A stretch of 64,000 nucleotides of DNA, taken from contig NZ_WJIB01000003.1 in NCBI RefSeq assembly GCF_019400745.1, positions 186,001 through 250,000 of the forward strand. Reading direction: 5' to 3'. Source of the stretch: Cohnella sp. CFH 77786 (lineage in GTDB: Bacteria; Bacillota; Bacilli; Paenibacillales; Paenibacillaceae). This document shows, piece by piece, positions 36,298 through 46,557 of the stretch. The notes beneath the pieces were generated by a model, which was not told the origin of the DNA, did no database searches, and worked only from the letters and a program-made list of their open reading frames with translations. The position numbers were made by a program, and so were the translations under genes. Each line of letters opens with the position of its first letter. Position 1 is the stretch's first letter.

Positions 36298-37620
36298 GTG
36301 AATTCCTTGCCCGCAGAGTTGCCGGCATCCGTGACGCAATTGATTCGGGAAGTCGGGCTCAAGCTTGAGCGCCGTCCCAAGCTGGCCCGCATGTTTGCCA
36401 ACTGTTTCAGCAACACGCTGAGAACAACGGTAAAACCGATGCAGGACGGAACCGTGTTCATCATTACCGGGGATATTCCGGCCATGTGGCTGAGGGATTC
36501 GGCAGCTCAAGTCCGTCCTTATCTGGTGCCTGCGCGGCACGATAGGGAGTTGGCCGACTTGATCGAAGGGGTCGTGAAGCGGCAATTCCGCATGATCGGC
36601 CTTGATCCCTATGCAAACGCTTTTAACGAAGGTCCGAGCGGCAAGGGCCATCAGGACGATCTGACGGAGATGAGCGATTGGATTTGGGAGCGCAAATATG
36701 AAGTCGATTCGCTGTGCTATCCGATCCAACTGGCGTATCTGTTCTGGAAAACGACCGGCAGGACCTCGCATTTTGACGATTCATTTTCCGAGGCGGCGTG
36801 GTCCATTCTGCGCGTATGGCGAACCGAGCAGCGGCACGAAAGCGAATCGGCCTACCGCTTCGAGCGCATGAACTGTCCGCCATCGGACACGCTTCCGCGC
36901 GGAGGCTTGGGTTCTCCCGTGGCCGAGACGGGGATGACCTGGTCGGGGTTTCGCCCGAGCGACGACGCTTGCGTTTACGGATACTTGATTCCGTCCAACA
37001 TGTTTGCCGTCGTCGCGCTTGCGTATTTGCGCGAAATCGCCTTTGAAGTATTGAAAGACGGTCCCATGGCCGAGGAAGCGGAAAAGCTGCGGGGCGAAAT
37101 CGAATCCGGTCTCCGGTCTCACGCACAATTCGATCATCCCGTGTTCGGTTCGATTTACGCTTACGAAACGGACGGCATGGGCCGCTATCATCTCATGGAC
37201 GACGCCAACATTCCGAGCTTGTTGTCCCTCCCTTACCTGGGCTGCGTATCCGCGGATGATGCGGTTTATCTCAATACCCGCCGATTCGCGTTAAGCGAGC
37301 ACAACCCTTACTTTTACCGGGGAAAGGCGGCTGAGGGGATCGGAAGCCCTCATACGCCGGATCGCTACATTTGGCATCTGTCTCTGGTCATGCAAGCGCT
37401 CACGTCCCGGGACCTCGAGGAAACGGAACGGCTGCTGGACACCCTCGAACGGACGGACGCCGGTACGGAATTGCTGCACGAGGGATTTTCGGCCGACGAT
37501 CCCCGGCAATACACGCGCGAATGGTTTTCCTGGGCGAACTCCTTGTTCAGCGAGCTGATCCTGCAATATTGCGGTTACTCCGTCCTTACGCTCGCGCCGG
37601 ATGAGAAGACGCAAGCCTGA
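36298..37620 (+). CDS. glycoside hydrolase family 125, exo-alpha-1,6-mannosidase
   Basis: 440 residues. GH125 enzymes remove terminal alpha-1,6-linked mannose from glycans, without metal. Seen: the family block TGDIPAMWLRDSAAQVRPYL (about 58-77), ANAFNEGPSGKGHQDD, MTWSGFRPSDDACVYGYLIPSNMF and HTPDRYIWHLSLVMQAL. No signal peptide, so it acts in the cytosol on imported oligosaccharides, fitting the ABC importer downstream. The GTG start has AGGGAGGAGG 7 bases upstream; an ATG just before is closed by TGA. Confidence 0.94.
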   Translation: MNSLPAELPASVTQLIREVGLKLERRPKLARMFANCFSNTLRTTVKPMQDGTVFIITGDIPAMWLRDSAAQVRPYLVPARHDRELADLIEGVVKRQFRMIGLDPYANAFNEGPSGKGHQDDLTEMSDWIWERKYEVDSLCYPIQLAYLFWKTTGRTSHFDDSFSEAAWSILRVWRTEQRHESESAYRFERMNCPPSDTLPRGGLGSPVAETGMTWSGFRPSDDACVYGYLIPSNMFAVVALAYLREIAFEVLKDGPMAEEAEKLRGEIESGLRSHAQFDHPVFGSIYAYETDGMGRYHLMDDANIPSLLSLPYLGCVSADDAVYLNTRRFALSEHNPYFYRGKAAEGIGSPHTPDRYIWHLSLVMQALTSRDLEETERLLDTLERTDAGTELLHEGFSADDPRQYTREWFSWANSLFSELILQYCGYSVLTLAPDEKTQA

Positions 37621-37736
37621 ACTGGGTTGGGGAACGGGTTCGGGCTGCCGGATCCGTGGTGATATACCCAATGAAAGCTTCGAAAAAAGGAGGGCAGAGG
37701 AGCTTTTTCAGACTCATTACGGAGTACGGAGCAACG

Positions 37737-39191
37737 ATGAAGCGATGTCAAAGGGGAGCGATGAACGTGATCAAAAAAACCAATCTGGCCATGATTCTTC
37801 TGAGCTTGACGGTCGTATTCGTAACGGCATGCGGAGGCAAATCTTCCAACGCCGGCTCTTCCGCAAGCCCGGCTGCCGCTTACTCCTCGAGCCCGTCCGC
37901 CAGCCCATCGGCCAGCCCCTCCGCCGGCGGGCAAGATCAGCAAGCCAAAACGATCAGGGTCGCTTACGGAAAATGGAACGAGACGGACAATTGGGGCAAA
38001 TGGCTCGCAGCCGTCAAACAGGAATTCGAAGCCGCCCATCCGGGCGTGACGGTGGAGCTGCAGCCGATCGAAGGCGCTCAATTCGCGACGAAAGCGCCGC
38101 TGCTCATGATGGATCCAAGCACCGCTCCGGAGGTGCTGACGGAAGACTCTTTCATGATCAACGCGGACAGCGCCGCCGGCTATCTCGAGCCGCTCGATAC
38201 CGCGTCCTGGGACGACTGGAAGCAGTTCAACGACGGGATCAAGGCCGCCGTGACCGCGGCGGACGGCAAAACGTACGGCGTTCCGATCTCGACCGACGTA
38301 CGGGGACTGTACTACAACAAAGTGCTGTTCAAGCAAGCGGGTCTTCCCGTGCCGTGGCAGCCGAAGAATTGGCAGGAAATCATCGATGCGGCCAAGACGA
38401 TCAAGGAGAAGCTTCCGGACATCATTCCGTTCTGGATGAACTCGGGCAAAGCCGGCCAGGAAGCGACCACGATGCAGACGTTCGAAATGCTGCTTTACGG
38501 CACGCAGGACACGTTGTACGAGAACGGCAAGTGGGTCGTGCAAAGCCCGGGCATCCTCAGCTCGCTGCAGTTCATCCATGACATTTATTCCGGAGGCTTG
38601 GGACCGAAGCTGTCCCAAGTGTTGACCGCGCAAGCGGGGCAAGTGCTGGAGACGGACCTGATGCCGAATCAGAAAGTGGCGATCGTGCTCAACGGCAACT
38701 GGATGACCGGCACCTGGGCGCCGACCGGCAGCAAGCCGTGGCCGGATGCGCTGAACGTTTACGATTTCGTCAAGATGCCTACGCAGAACGGACAGCCGCC
38801 GGGCTTCACGTCGATGTCGGGGGGCTGGACGCTGGCCGTCGGCGCGAAATCCAAAGAGAAGGAGCTTGGCTGGGAATTCGTCAAGCTGGCCGTGAATAAG
38901 GAGAACAACAAGAAATTCGTGCTCGCGGACGGCGCTCTGACCCCTCGGGTGGACGTGGCGGGGGATCCCGAATACGCGGATCAGCCCGGAACGCTGTTCA
39001 AGGTGGCGGCGGAATTCATCACCTATACGCATGTTCGACCGGCCAACAGCGAATATCCCGGCGTATCGACGCAAATTCAGGATGCCGTCGAGAAGACGGC
39101 GGCCGGCGCCCTGAGTCCGGAAGAAGCCATGAAGGCCTATGCGCGCAATGTAGAAAGAACGGTCGGCAAAGACAAAGTCACGACCAAGTAA
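37737..39191 (+). CDS. ABC sugar transporter, substrate-binding lipoprotein
   Basis: 484 residues, family 1 solute-binding protein. Signal peptide with lipobox VFVTAC, a Ser/Pro/Ala-rich linker (SPSASPSASPSA), then IRVAYGKWNETDNWGKWLAAVKQEF and VRGLYYNKVLFKQAGL. Three in-frame starts are possible: ATG 37737 (GGAG 5 bases upstream), ATG 37761 and GTG 37767 (GGGGAG 8 bases upstream). It lies 116 bases after GH125 and before two permeases; the ATPase is missing and is probably a shared MsmX-type protein (inference). Confidence 0.93.
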   Translation: MKRCQRGAMNVIKKTNLAMILLSLTVVFVTACGGKSSNAGSSASPAAAYSSSPSASPSASPSAGGQDQQAKTIRVAYGKWNETDNWGKWLAAVKQEFEAAHPGVTVELQPIEGAQFATKAPLLMMDPSTAPEVLTEDSFMINADSAAGYLEPLDTASWDDWKQFNDGIKAAVTAADGKTYGVPISTDVRGLYYNKVLFKQAGLPVPWQPKNWQEIIDAAKTIKEKLPDIIPFWMNSGKAGQEATTMQTFEMLLYGTQDTLYENGKWVVQSPGILSSLQFIHDIYSGGLGPKLSQVLTAQAGQVLETDLMPNQKVAIVLNGNWMTGTWAPTGSKPWPDALNVYDFVKMPTQNGQPPGFTSMSGGWTLAVGAKSKEKELGWEFVKLAVNKENNKKFVLADGALTPRVDVAGDPEYADQPGTLFKVAAEFITYTHVRPANSEYPGVSTQIQDAVEKTAAGALSPEEAMKAYARNVERTVGKDKVTTK

Positions 39192-39263
39192 GGGCGAATC
39201 GGAGCCGGTTGCCGCCTCCGCAAGGGCGGCGATCGGCTTGTCCCGTCCGTGAGGAGGAGACCG

Positions 39264-40178
39264 ATGGAGGCGCTTAACCAACCCGTTCCCCGAGGCCGCG
39301 GCAGAGGATTCGGCGGCGGAGAGCAATGGCGGGCGGTCCTGTTCCTGTCGCCGAGCTGGCTGCTCCTGCTTCTGTTTTTTTTCGTTCCGACCGCGCTTAC
39401 GTTTTATTTCGCATTCACCAATATGGCGCTGACGGGAGAAGCCGCCATGGCTTCGGAATTCGTCGGGTTTCATAATTTTGCGGACATGTTCCGCGACCCG
39501 GGCTTCCGGACGGCTGTCTACAATACGATGGTTTACCTCGTTTTTTCAGCGGTGATCGGGCAGCAGGCCGTCGGGTTCCTGCTTGCTTTCCTGATGAACG
39601 GCCGCAGCCGCGCGTTCCGCAGTATCATCGGCTCCATCGTGCTGGCGGGATGGGTGGCGCCGGAAGTGGTTTGCGCTTTCGTGTGGTTCGCTTTTCTGAA
39701 CGACTCCGGCACGGTCAACATGGCGCTCGAAGCGGCGGGGCTGAAGCCGGTCGCTTGGCTGTACAGCTTTCCCATGGTTTCCGTAGTCATCGCCAACATC
39801 TGGCACGGCACGGCATTTTCCATGATGGTGTTTCAAGCTGCGCTGGGCGATGTCCCCAAAGAGGTGGAAGAAGCCGCGATGATCGACGGAGCATCCGCTT
39901 GGCAGCGTCTCGTCAGGGTCGTTCTCCCGATGATCGGCGGGTCGGTCGTGACCAACATGGTGCTGGTTACGCTACAAACGCTGGGCTCTTTTACGATGAT
40001 CTACGCTTTGACGGGAGGAGGTCCCGGCAATGCGACGGAGACGCTCCCCGTCTACATGTACCACCAAGCGTTCGTCAATTATCAGCTGGGATACGGTACC
40101 GCCATTTCCTTGACGCTGCTCGTCATCGGCGCGGCCGCCAGCCTTATCTATATGAAGGTTTTGAAGGTCAAGATCTGA
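39264..40178 (+). CDS. ABC sugar transporter, permease 1 (MalF/UgpA type)
   Basis: 304 residues, six membrane helices, with the EAA loop EVEEAAMIDGASAWQRLVRVVLPMI near residue 206 that contacts the ATPase. The N terminus is Gly/Arg-rich. GAGGAGGAG lies 5 bases before ATG; a GTG five codons earlier is part of that ribosome site. It imports the ligand of the preceding binding protein. Confidence 0.94.
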   Translation: MEALNQPVPRGRGRGFGGGEQWRAVLFLSPSWLLLLLFFFVPTALTFYFAFTNMALTGEAAMASEFVGFHNFADMFRDPGFRTAVYNTMVYLVFSAVIGQQAVGFLLAFLMNGRSRAFRSIIGSIVLAGWVAPEVVCAFVWFAFLNDSGTVNMALEAAGLKPVAWLYSFPMVSVVIANIWHGTAFSMMVFQAALGDVPKEVEEAAMIDGASAWQRLVRVVLPMIGGSVVTNMVLVTLQTLGSFTMIYALTGGGPGNATETLPVYMYHQAFVNYQLGYGTAISLTLLVIGAAASLIYMKVLKVKI

Positions 40179-40197
40179 GAGGGAAACGAGGCGACGA

Positions 40198-41055
40198 ATG
40201 ATGAACGCTCAAACGTGGAAGCCGGGACGCTGGAATTATTTCGCGCTCTCCAGGATGCTGCCCAATGTCGTGCTCACGTTGATCGGCCTGCTGTTTCTGA
40301 TTCCGCTGCTCTGGATGGTGTTCGCTTCGGTCGATCCGGGGGCTACGCTGTCGCTCCGAGTGCCCGACCGGCCGACGGCAGACCATTTCATTCAGACGCT
40401 GTCCGATTCCGATACCCGGCGGTCGTTTCTGAACGGTCTCGTGCTGGCCTTCGGCCAAGCCTTGCTGGTCGTGGCCGTCGCCGGCCTCGCTTCCTATCCG
40501 TTGTCCCGATACCAGCTGCGTTATAAGCGTTCCTTCATGTACGTCATTTTGTTCTCGACCGGATTGCCCATCACCGCGGTCATGGTTCCGGTGTATCAGT
40601 TTTTCCTGTACTTCCATCTTCAGGATTCCTTGTTGTTTACCATTGTGTTCCTGGCCGCATCCGCGCTCCCCTATTCGATCTGGATGATGAAAAATTTCAT
40701 GGATTCCGTTCCCACGGAGCTGGAGGAAGCGGCCTGGGTCGACGGCGCGTCCGTCTGGACATCGCTGCGTCTGGTCGTCCTTCCGCTCATGCTTCCGGGC
40801 GTCTTCACCGTAGGCATCTTCGCGTTCGCGGGCGCGTGGGGCAATTTTCTCGTTCCGTTCATTCTGCTGCAAAGCCCGGATAAAATGCCGGCGGCGGTTA
40901 CGATCTACCAGTATTTCGGCCAGAACGGCATGGTGCAGTACGGGAAGCTGGCGGCATTCTCCATTCTCTACACGTTTCCGGCGGTTGCCTTGTACGTGCT
41001 GGGACAGCGGTTCATGTCGCAGGGATTCAGCTTCGGCGGAGCGAGCAAGGGGTGA
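40198..41055 (+). CDS. ABC sugar transporter, permease 2 (MalG/UgpE type)
   Basis: 285 residues, six membrane helices, EAA loop TELEEAAWVDGASVWTSLRLVVLPLMLPG near residue 180. It follows permease 1 by 19 bases, with GAGGCGACGA before ATG. It completes the importer half; no ATP-binding gene follows. Confidence 0.94.
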   Translation: MMNAQTWKPGRWNYFALSRMLPNVVLTLIGLLFLIPLLWMVFASVDPGATLSLRVPDRPTADHFIQTLSDSDTRRSFLNGLVLAFGQALLVVAVAGLASYPLSRYQLRYKRSFMYVILFSTGLPITAVMVPVYQFFLYFHLQDSLLFTIVFLAASALPYSIWMMKNFMDSVPTELEEAAWVDGASVWTSLRLVVLPLMLPGVFTVGIFAFAGAWGNFLVPFILLQSPDKMPAAVTIYQYFGQNGMVQYGKLAAFSILYTFPAVALYVLGQRFMSQGFSFGGASKG

Positions 41056-41091
41056 AGGGCGGAGTTGTGCAACATGCTATAATTCCACGTT

Positions 41092-41116
41092 AAAGCCTCG
41101 GCCATCGGCCGAGGCT
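41092..41116 (+). terminator. hairpin ending the GH125-importer operon
   Basis: GCCTCGGCC and GGCCGAGGC form a 9-bp stem. The tail (TCATTGAG) is not U-rich. Confidence 0.6.
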
Positions 41117-41133
41117 CATTGAGACGGTTCATG

Positions 41134-41178
41134 AAAAAACAGAACGGGCTCGGCAGCGGTTTAGCTGCGAGCCCGTTG
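41134..41178 (-). terminator. intrinsic terminator of acnA
   Basis: On the minus strand AACGGGCTCG and CGAGCCCGTT pair with an inner GCAGC/GCTGC stem and are followed by CTGTTTTTTC. Confidence 0.8.
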
Positions 41179-41225
41179 TTGCATAGATCTATGCTGATCT
41201 GGATTTCACAGGGGGCCGCAGTCCG

Positions 41226-43937
41226 TTACTTCTGGCCCGCGAGCATCTGGCGCAGCACCGTTTGCAGGATGCCGCTGTTGCGGTAGTAGTCGACGTCGAC
41301 GAGCGAGTCGAGGCGGACGACGGCCGGGAAGTCGAACGTCGAGCCGTCTTCGCGGGTCGCGGTTACGGTAACGGTTTGGCCCGGCTGCACATCGTTCGAC
41401 AGACCTTTGATGTCGAACGTTTCGCGGCCGGTGATGCCGAGCGATTTCCAGCTCGTGCCCGCTTGGAAGCAGAGCGGCAGAACGCCCATGCCGACGAGGT
41501 TGGCGCGGTGGATCCGCTCGAAGCTTTCGGCGATGACCGCCTTGATGCCGAGCAGGAACGTGCCTTTGGCCGCCCAGTCGCGGGAGCTTCCGGTGCCGTA
41601 CTCTTTGCCGGCGATGACGACGAGGTTCGTATCGCCCGCTTGGTATTTCATCGAAGCGTCGTAGATGGACATGACTTCGCCCGTAGGCAAGTACGTCGTA
41701 ACGCCGCCTTCGGTGCCCGGAGCGACCTGGTTCCGGATCCGGATGTTGGCGAACGTACCGCGCATCATGACCTCATGGTGACCGCGGCGGGAGCCGTAGG
41801 AGTTGAAGTCTTTCTTGTCGACGCCGTGCTCGATCAAGTATTTGCCCGCAGGGCTGTCGGCTTTGATGTTGCCGGCCGGCGAGATGTGGTCCGTCGTGAC
41901 GGAATCGCCCATGAGCGCCAGCACTTTCGCGCCGCCAATGTCGCCGATATCGCCCGGCGTCGGGCCGAGATCGGTGAAGAACGGCGGGTTGGCAATGTAG
42001 GTCGATTTCTCGTCCCACTCGTACAGCTCGCCTTGCGGAACCGGGATTTCGTTCCATTGCTTGTTCTGCGTGAAGACGTTCGCGTACTTGGCGCGGAACA
42101 TATCCGGGTTCAGCGACTGGCGAACCGCCTCTTGAATCTCTTCGTTCGTCGGCCAGATATCCTTGAGGTATACCGGCTGGCCTTTGTCGTCATGGCCGAT
42201 CGGATCGTTCGCCAGGTCGATGTTGACCGTGCCCGCGAGGGCGTAAGCGACGACGAGCGGCGGGGAAGCCAGATAGTTCGCTTTCACTTGCGCGTGGACG
42301 CGGCCTTCGAAGTTCCGGTTGCCGGACAGGACGGCGGCGACCGTCATATCGTTGTCGGCAATCGCCTGGCTTACTTCGTCCGGCAGCGGGCCGGAGTTGC
42401 CGATACAGGTCGCGCAGCCGTAACCGGCGACGTAGAATCCGAGCTTCTCCAGGTACGGAAGCAGGCCGGCTTTGGTCAAGTAGTCGGTGACGACGAGCGA
42501 GCCCGGCGTCAGGGAGCTCTTGACGTAGCCCGGTTTCTTCAGGCCGCGCTCGACCGCCTTCTTGGCGACGAGGCCGGCGCCGAGCATGACGCTCGGGTTG
42601 GACGTGTTCGTGCAGCTCGTGATCGCCGCGATGACGACGGCGCCCGTGCCCATCGTGCTCGTGGAACCGTTCGGGTGCTTCACGTCTACCGATTGCGCGA
42701 TCTTGTCGTCGGTCAGGCCGTAGCCGCCTTTGTCGATCGGCGTGCGGATGATTTCGTTAAACGACTGCTTCATGGCGGTCAGCTCAACCCGGTCTTGCGG
42801 GCGCTTCGGGCCGGCGAGGCTCGGAACGATCGTCGACAGGTCGAGTTCCAGGACGTCGCTGAACACCGGATCCGGCGTCGCGTCCGTACGGAACATATCT
42901 TGCGCCTTGTAATAATCGGCGACCAACTGGATTTGCTTCTCATCGCGGCCGGTGAGGCGCATGTAGTTGAGCGCTTCTTCGTCGACCGGGAAGAAGCCGA
43001 TCGTCGCGCCGTATTCCGGCGCCATGTTGGCCACCGTCGCGCGGTCCGCGAGGCTGATGTTCGTCAGGCCGGGGCCGAAAAACTCGACGAATTTGCCGAC
43101 GACGCCTTTTTTGCGAAGCATTTGCGTGACGGTGAGCGCAAGGTCGGTCGCCGTGGCGCCTTCCGCGAGCTTGCCGGTCAGCTTGAAGCCGATGACTTCC
43201 GGCATGACGAAATAGAGCGGCTGGCCGAGCATGCACGCCTCGGCTTCGATGCCGCCGACGCCCCATCCGACGACGCCGATCCCGTTAATCATCGTCGTGT
43301 GGGAGTCGGTTCCGACGAGAGAGTCCGGATACACTTCGGTGACGCCGTCTTTGTTCTTCGTGGCGGCAACGGATGCCAGATATTCCAGGTTCACCTGGTG
43401 AACGATACCCGTTCCGGGAGGAACCGCGCGGAAGTTGTCGAACGCGGTTTGCGCCCAGCGCAGGAAGCGGTAGCGCTCCGCGTTGCGCTCGAATTCGATG
43501 TCGGTGTTCGTCTGGAGCGCTTCCGGCGTGCCGAAGGCGTCGACCATGACGGAGTGGTCGATGACGAGATCGACCGGCACGAGCGGGTTGATCCGTTTCG
43601 GATCGCCGCCGGCTTTTTTGACCGTTTCGCGCATGGCAGCCAAGTCGACGACAACCGGAACGCCGGTGAAATCCTGCAGCACGATGCGCGCGGGGATGAG
43701 CGGAACTTCCTTGTCCTCGCGTCCGTTGGCCCAAGAGGCCAATTGCTTGACGTGGTCGAGCGTGATGCCGCGGCCGTCGAATTGGCGGATGGCGGCTTCG
43801 AGCAGCACTTTGATCGAGAAAGGCAGTTTGGAAACGGGGCCCAATCCTTGCTCTTCCAGAGCCTGCAGGCGGTAGTACCGGAACGATTGGCCGGACGACT
43901 GCAGATCGGCTTGGACTTGATAAGGCAGTTTGGACAA
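41226..43937 (-). CDS. acnA: aconitate hydratase
   Basis: Isomerises citrate to isocitrate in the TCA cycle; the apo form can bind RNA as an iron-response protein. 903 residues, typical of the AcnA/IRP1 type (CitB of Bacillus). Iron-sulfur cysteines are seen in [12 protein letters not shown] and [14 protein letters not shown]. The C-terminal swivel domain has [14 protein letters not shown]. The start is TTG (43937, reading MSKLPYQVQ) with AAGGAGG 9 bases upstream; a reading 52 codons longer is an artefact. Monocistronic. Confidence 0.96.
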   Translation of the reverse strand: MSKLPYQVQADLQSSGQSFRYYRLQALEEQGLGPVSKLPFSIKVLLEAAIRQFDGRGITLDHVKQLASWANGREDKEVPLIPARIVLQDFTGVPVVVDLAAMRETVKKAGGDPKRINPLVPVDLVIDHSVMVDAFGTPEALQTNTDIEFERNAERYRFLRWAQTAFDNFRAVPPGTGIVHQVNLEYLASVAATKNKDGVTEVYPDSLVGTDSHTTMINGIGVVGWGVGGIEAEACMLGQPLYFVMPEVIGFKLTGKLAEGATATDLALTVTQMLRKKGVVGKFVEFFGPGLTNISLADRATVANMAPEYGATIGFFPVDEEALNYMRLTGRDEKQIQLVADYYKAQDMFRTDATPDPVFSDVLELDLSTIVPSLAGPKRPQDRVELTAMKQSFNEIIRTPIDKGGYGLTDDKIAQSVDVKHPNGSTSTMGTGAVVIAAITSCTNTSNPSVMLGAGLVAKKAVERGLKKPGYVKSSLTPGSLVVTDYLTKAGLLPYLEKLGFYVAGYGCATCIGNSGPLPDEVSQAIADNDMTVAAVLSGNRNFEGRVHAQVKANYLASPPLVVAYALAGTVNIDLANDPIGHDDKGQPVYLKDIWPTNEEIQEAVRQSLNPDMFRAKYANVFTQNKQWNEIPVPQGELYEWDEKSTYIANPPFFTDLGPTPGDIGDIGGAKVLALMGDSVTTDHISPAGNIKADSPAGKYLIEHGVDKKDFNSYGSRRGHHEVMMRGTFANIRIRNQVAPGTEGGVTTYLPTGEVMSIYDASMKYQAGDTNLVVIAGKEYGTGSSRDWAAKGTFLLGIKAVIAESFERIHRANLVGMGVLPLCFQAGTSWKSLGITGRETFDIKGLSNDVQPGQTVTVTATREDGSTFDFPAVVRLDSLVDVDYYRNSGILQTVLRQMLAGQK

Positions 43938-43969
43938 GTGGGTCAGCCTCCTTGCGAAACGATTGAGTT

Positions 43970-43986
43970 GTTTCACTCCGTGAAAC
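43970..43986 (-). promoter_or_regulatory. perfect 7-3-7 palindrome in the acnA leader
   Basis: GTTTCAC-TCC-GTGAAAC lies between the predicted transcription start and the ribosome site. The half-site matches the palindrome at the iclR-type promoter (GTTTCAY and RTGAAAC with the same 3-base spacer). Confidence 0.65.
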
Positions 43987-44015
43987 GTGATTTCAAAAAA
44001 ACATTTCCGATATCT

Positions 44016-44044
44016 AGTATACTCTGTCGGTCTTGCGCCGTAAA
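44016..44044 (-). promoter_or_regulatory. sigma-A promoter of acnA
   Basis: On the minus strand TTTACG (44039-44044), 17 bases, TATACT (44016-44021). Confidence 0.7.
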
Positions 44045-44230
44045 GCTTTTTTGCCCATTCCCGCTTAGAATCCGCCTGCTTTCGGGGTTTCATCCAGCGA
44101 AATCCGGAACAAGAGGTTTCATCCTGCGTCTATGTGCCGTATATTGCTTTCGGTCATCCTTCAACGGCTTCGCGAATAAAATGAAACGACGCCATTCGAG
44201 TGATGCGGCGAGCGGGAAGGGGGAAGTCCG

Positions 44231-45313
44231 GTGCCGGAAACGAAAATCGCGCAGGCGGACTGGAAGGAAACTTTGTTCGGTTATGTGAACACGGTGAACG
44301 AGGCGGGGTTGCGGGGAGACGATTCCCTGCTGCGCGACGTGCCGGACGCCCTCCATCGGAACCGCTTGGCGGCGCGTTTGGCGGAGACGGCACGCAGGGA
44401 TGCTTCGCTGGGCATCAAGACGGCGCGAAGCGAAGTGAGGGCGAAGATCGAACGCCATTCCGGAGGCGGCAAGGAAGTGCTGGCAGACGTCGCGCTGCAT
44501 GTGGTTCGCTCATGCGAGCAGCAGGGGGTCACTTGGCAGGAAGAGCGCGTGGAGCGGGAGCGGATCCGCTTCGTCTCGTCGGGGAAATCATGGAAGCTGG
44601 ACACGGTCCAGCCTCTCGCCGTCGAGGGACGTTATTCCGCCAACGTTCCCCAGCCGGACGACGATCCGGAAGGCTTGTTCGAGCGCAGGGACGCCATGCC
44701 ATCCGTTCCTTATATCAACACTCGACCCCGTGGAAGCTTGACATCGAAGGTGTTCGCGGGTGCCGGAGCGTACGGGAGCTACGGGGACGATCCTTTCCGG
44801 CGCGGCATTGGGTACCGGCGGGAAGAAGCCGTCGCCTATGCCGAAAGATGGTGGAGCGAGCCGAATCCCTCGTACGAAAATTTCGAGGTCAACTGCACCA
44901 ATTATGTCTCCCAGTGTCTCTTTGCAGGCCATGCGCCGATGAACTATACTGGGAGAAGGGAATCGGGCTGGTGGTACAAAGGGCGCGCGGGCGGCCGCGA
45001 AATGTGGAGCTACAGCTGGGCGGTCGCCGACAGCCTGCAGCGGTATTTGTCGCGTTCCCGCGGATTCGGGTTCCGCGCGGAAGCTTTGGGTTCTCCCGAC
45101 GGTCTGAATTTGGGGGACGTGATTTGCTACGACTGGGACGGCACGGGCCGGTTCGGACATAACACGATCGTGACCGCTTTCGCGCCTGACGGTTCGCCGC
45201 TGGTGAACGCCAATACGGTCAGCAGCCGCCATCGCTACTGGGATTACCGCGATTCGTACGCATGGACGGCAAGAACCCGGTACCGCTTTTTCCATATCGC
45301 CGACGAATTCTGA
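44231..45313 (+). CDS. putative amidase-domain (Amidase_6-like) protein
   Basis: 360 residues. The C-terminal half has the Cys-type amidase wording: RREEAVAYAERWWSEPNPSYENF, NCTNYVSQCLFAGHAPM with the probable nucleophile Cys near 221, and RFGHNTIVTAF with the His, ending ANTVSSRHRYWDY. The N-terminal ~150 residues are helical without known domain. No signal peptide, so a role inside the cell or in the spore is possible. The GTG start has AAGGGGGAAG upstream. The substrate is unknown; peptide or peptidoglycan stems are usual guesses. Confidence 0.82.
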   Translation: MPETKIAQADWKETLFGYVNTVNEAGLRGDDSLLRDVPDALHRNRLAARLAETARRDASLGIKTARSEVRAKIERHSGGGKEVLADVALHVVRSCEQQGVTWQEERVERERIRFVSSGKSWKLDTVQPLAVEGRYSANVPQPDDDPEGLFERRDAMPSVPYINTRPRGSLTSKVFAGAGAYGSYGDDPFRRGIGYRREEAVAYAERWWSEPNPSYENFEVNCTNYVSQCLFAGHAPMNYTGRRESGWWYKGRAGGREMWSYSWAVADSLQRYLSRSRGFGFRAEALGSPDGLNLGDVICYDWDGTGRFGHNTIVTAFAPDGSPLVNANTVSSRHRYWDYRDSYAWTARTRYRFFHIADEF

Positions 45314-45372
45314 ACGCGCAAGGGAAGATTGCGTCGCCCGTTTTATCTAAGGACAGCATACGGAGGTAAGTC

Positions 45373-46539
45373 ATGGGAGACAAAATCCGCGTCGGCCTCG
45401 TTTACGGCGGGAGATCGGGCGAACACGAGGTGTCGCTGCAAACCGCGCTTGCGGTTTTGAAAGCTTTCGATTACGACAAATACGAACTCATTCCGTTTTA
45501 TATTACCCATTCGGGACAATGGCGGTCGGGGCCGCTGCTGAGCGCGCCTCCGGCGGCGGTGGCGGAATTGCAATTCGGGAACGCGGCAAGCGGAGGGCCG
45601 GATTCGGATTCGAATGCGGCTTCAGGTACGCAAGCGGGCTCGGCCGGATATGCGCTTCAGCCGGTTTTGCGCGGGATGTCGGAGAGCGTACTGGCGGAAG
45701 GCGGACCGGCCGATGACGGCAAACCCGTCGACGTGATGTTCCCGCTGCTGCACGGAACGTTCGGGGAAGACGGTACGATCCAGGGGTTGTTCGAAATGGC
45801 CGGGCTGCCGTACGTCGGGGCGGGAGTCCTCGCGTCGGCCGTCGGGATGGACAAGGTCGCGATGAAAACGATGTTCGCGCAAGCCGGCCTGCCGCAGGTG
45901 CAATATCGGTTTTTCACCCGGTTCGGGTGGAAGGAGGACCGCGAGGCGCGTTTGGCGGAGGTCGAAGAGCTCGGCTATCCGTGTTTCGTGAAGCCGGCCA
46001 ACCTCGGTTCGAGCGTCGGGGTGTCGAAGGCGCGGAACCGGGCAGAGCTGATCGCCGCGGTGGAAGCGGCGCTGCGTTACGACCGCAAGGTCATCGTGGA
46101 AGAGTTCGTGGACGCCCGCGAGATCGAAGTGAGCGTGCTCGGCAACGACGAGCCCCGCGCCTCGGTGCCGGGAGAGATCCGCAGCTCCAACGAGTTCTAC
46201 GATTACAAGGCGAAGTATATCGACGGCAAATCGGTCATGGAGATTCCGGCGAACATCCCAACGGAAACGGCGGAAGCCGTCCGGTCGATGGCGGTTCGCG
46301 CATTCCGTGCGATCGACGGCTCAGGCTTGTGCCGCGCCGACTTTTTCCTCCGCCGCAGCGATGGCGCGCTGTTCGTCAACGAAGTGAACACGATGCCCGG
46401 CTTCACGCCGTTCAGCATGTATCCGCTCATGTGGAAGGAAACCGGACTCTCGTACCGGGAGCTGCTCGATGAGCTTATCCGGCTCGCGCTCGAGCGATAC
46501 GAGGAGAAGCAAGCGCTCGACTACGGCGGCGGGGCGTAA
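45373..46539 (+). CDS. ddl: D-alanine--D-alanine ligase
   Basis: Makes the D-Ala-D-Ala dipeptide of peptidoglycan. 388 residues, DdlA/VanA-like long form with GGRSGEHEVSLQTA, HGTFGEDGTIQG, KPANLGSSVGVSKA, EIEVSVLGND, EFYDYKAKY (Tyr present, fitting D-Ala rather than D-lactate) and FVNEVNTMPGFTPFSMYP. A Gly/Ser/Ala-rich low-complexity insert (about 67-95) sits in the N-terminal domain. GGAGG stands 6 bases before ATG. Monocistronic with a strong terminator. Confidence 0.96.
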   Translation: MGDKIRVGLVYGGRSGEHEVSLQTALAVLKAFDYDKYELIPFYITHSGQWRSGPLLSAPPAAVAELQFGNAASGGPDSDSNAASGTQAGSAGYALQPVLRGMSESVLAEGGPADDGKPVDVMFPLLHGTFGEDGTIQGLFEMAGLPYVGAGVLASAVGMDKVAMKTMFAQAGLPQVQYRFFTRFGWKEDREARLAEVEELGYPCFVKPANLGSSVGVSKARNRAELIAAVEAALRYDRKVIVEEFVDAREIEVSVLGNDEPRASVPGEIRSSNEFYDYKAKYIDGKSVMEIPANIPTETAEAVRSMAVRAFRAIDGSGLCRADFFLRRSDGALFVNEVNTMPGFTPFSMYPLMWKETGLSYRELLDELIRLALERYEEKQALDYGGGA

Positions 46540-46557
46540 ATTAAATAAATAAGCCTA

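Noticed and set aside
37575..39473. 632-codon frame antisense to the sugar-binding protein and GH125 end
   Set aside because: His/Arg-rich shadow of well-supported genes, with no domain.
41092..41225. small RNA between the importer operon and acnA
   Set aside because: The two strong hairpins are adequately explained as back-to-back terminators of convergent genes.
41262..44288. 1008-codon open frame antisense to acnA
   Set aside because: It mirrors acnA, is extremely Arg/Asp/Val-rich and has no ribosome site or domain. Long antisense frames are expected in GC-rich genes.
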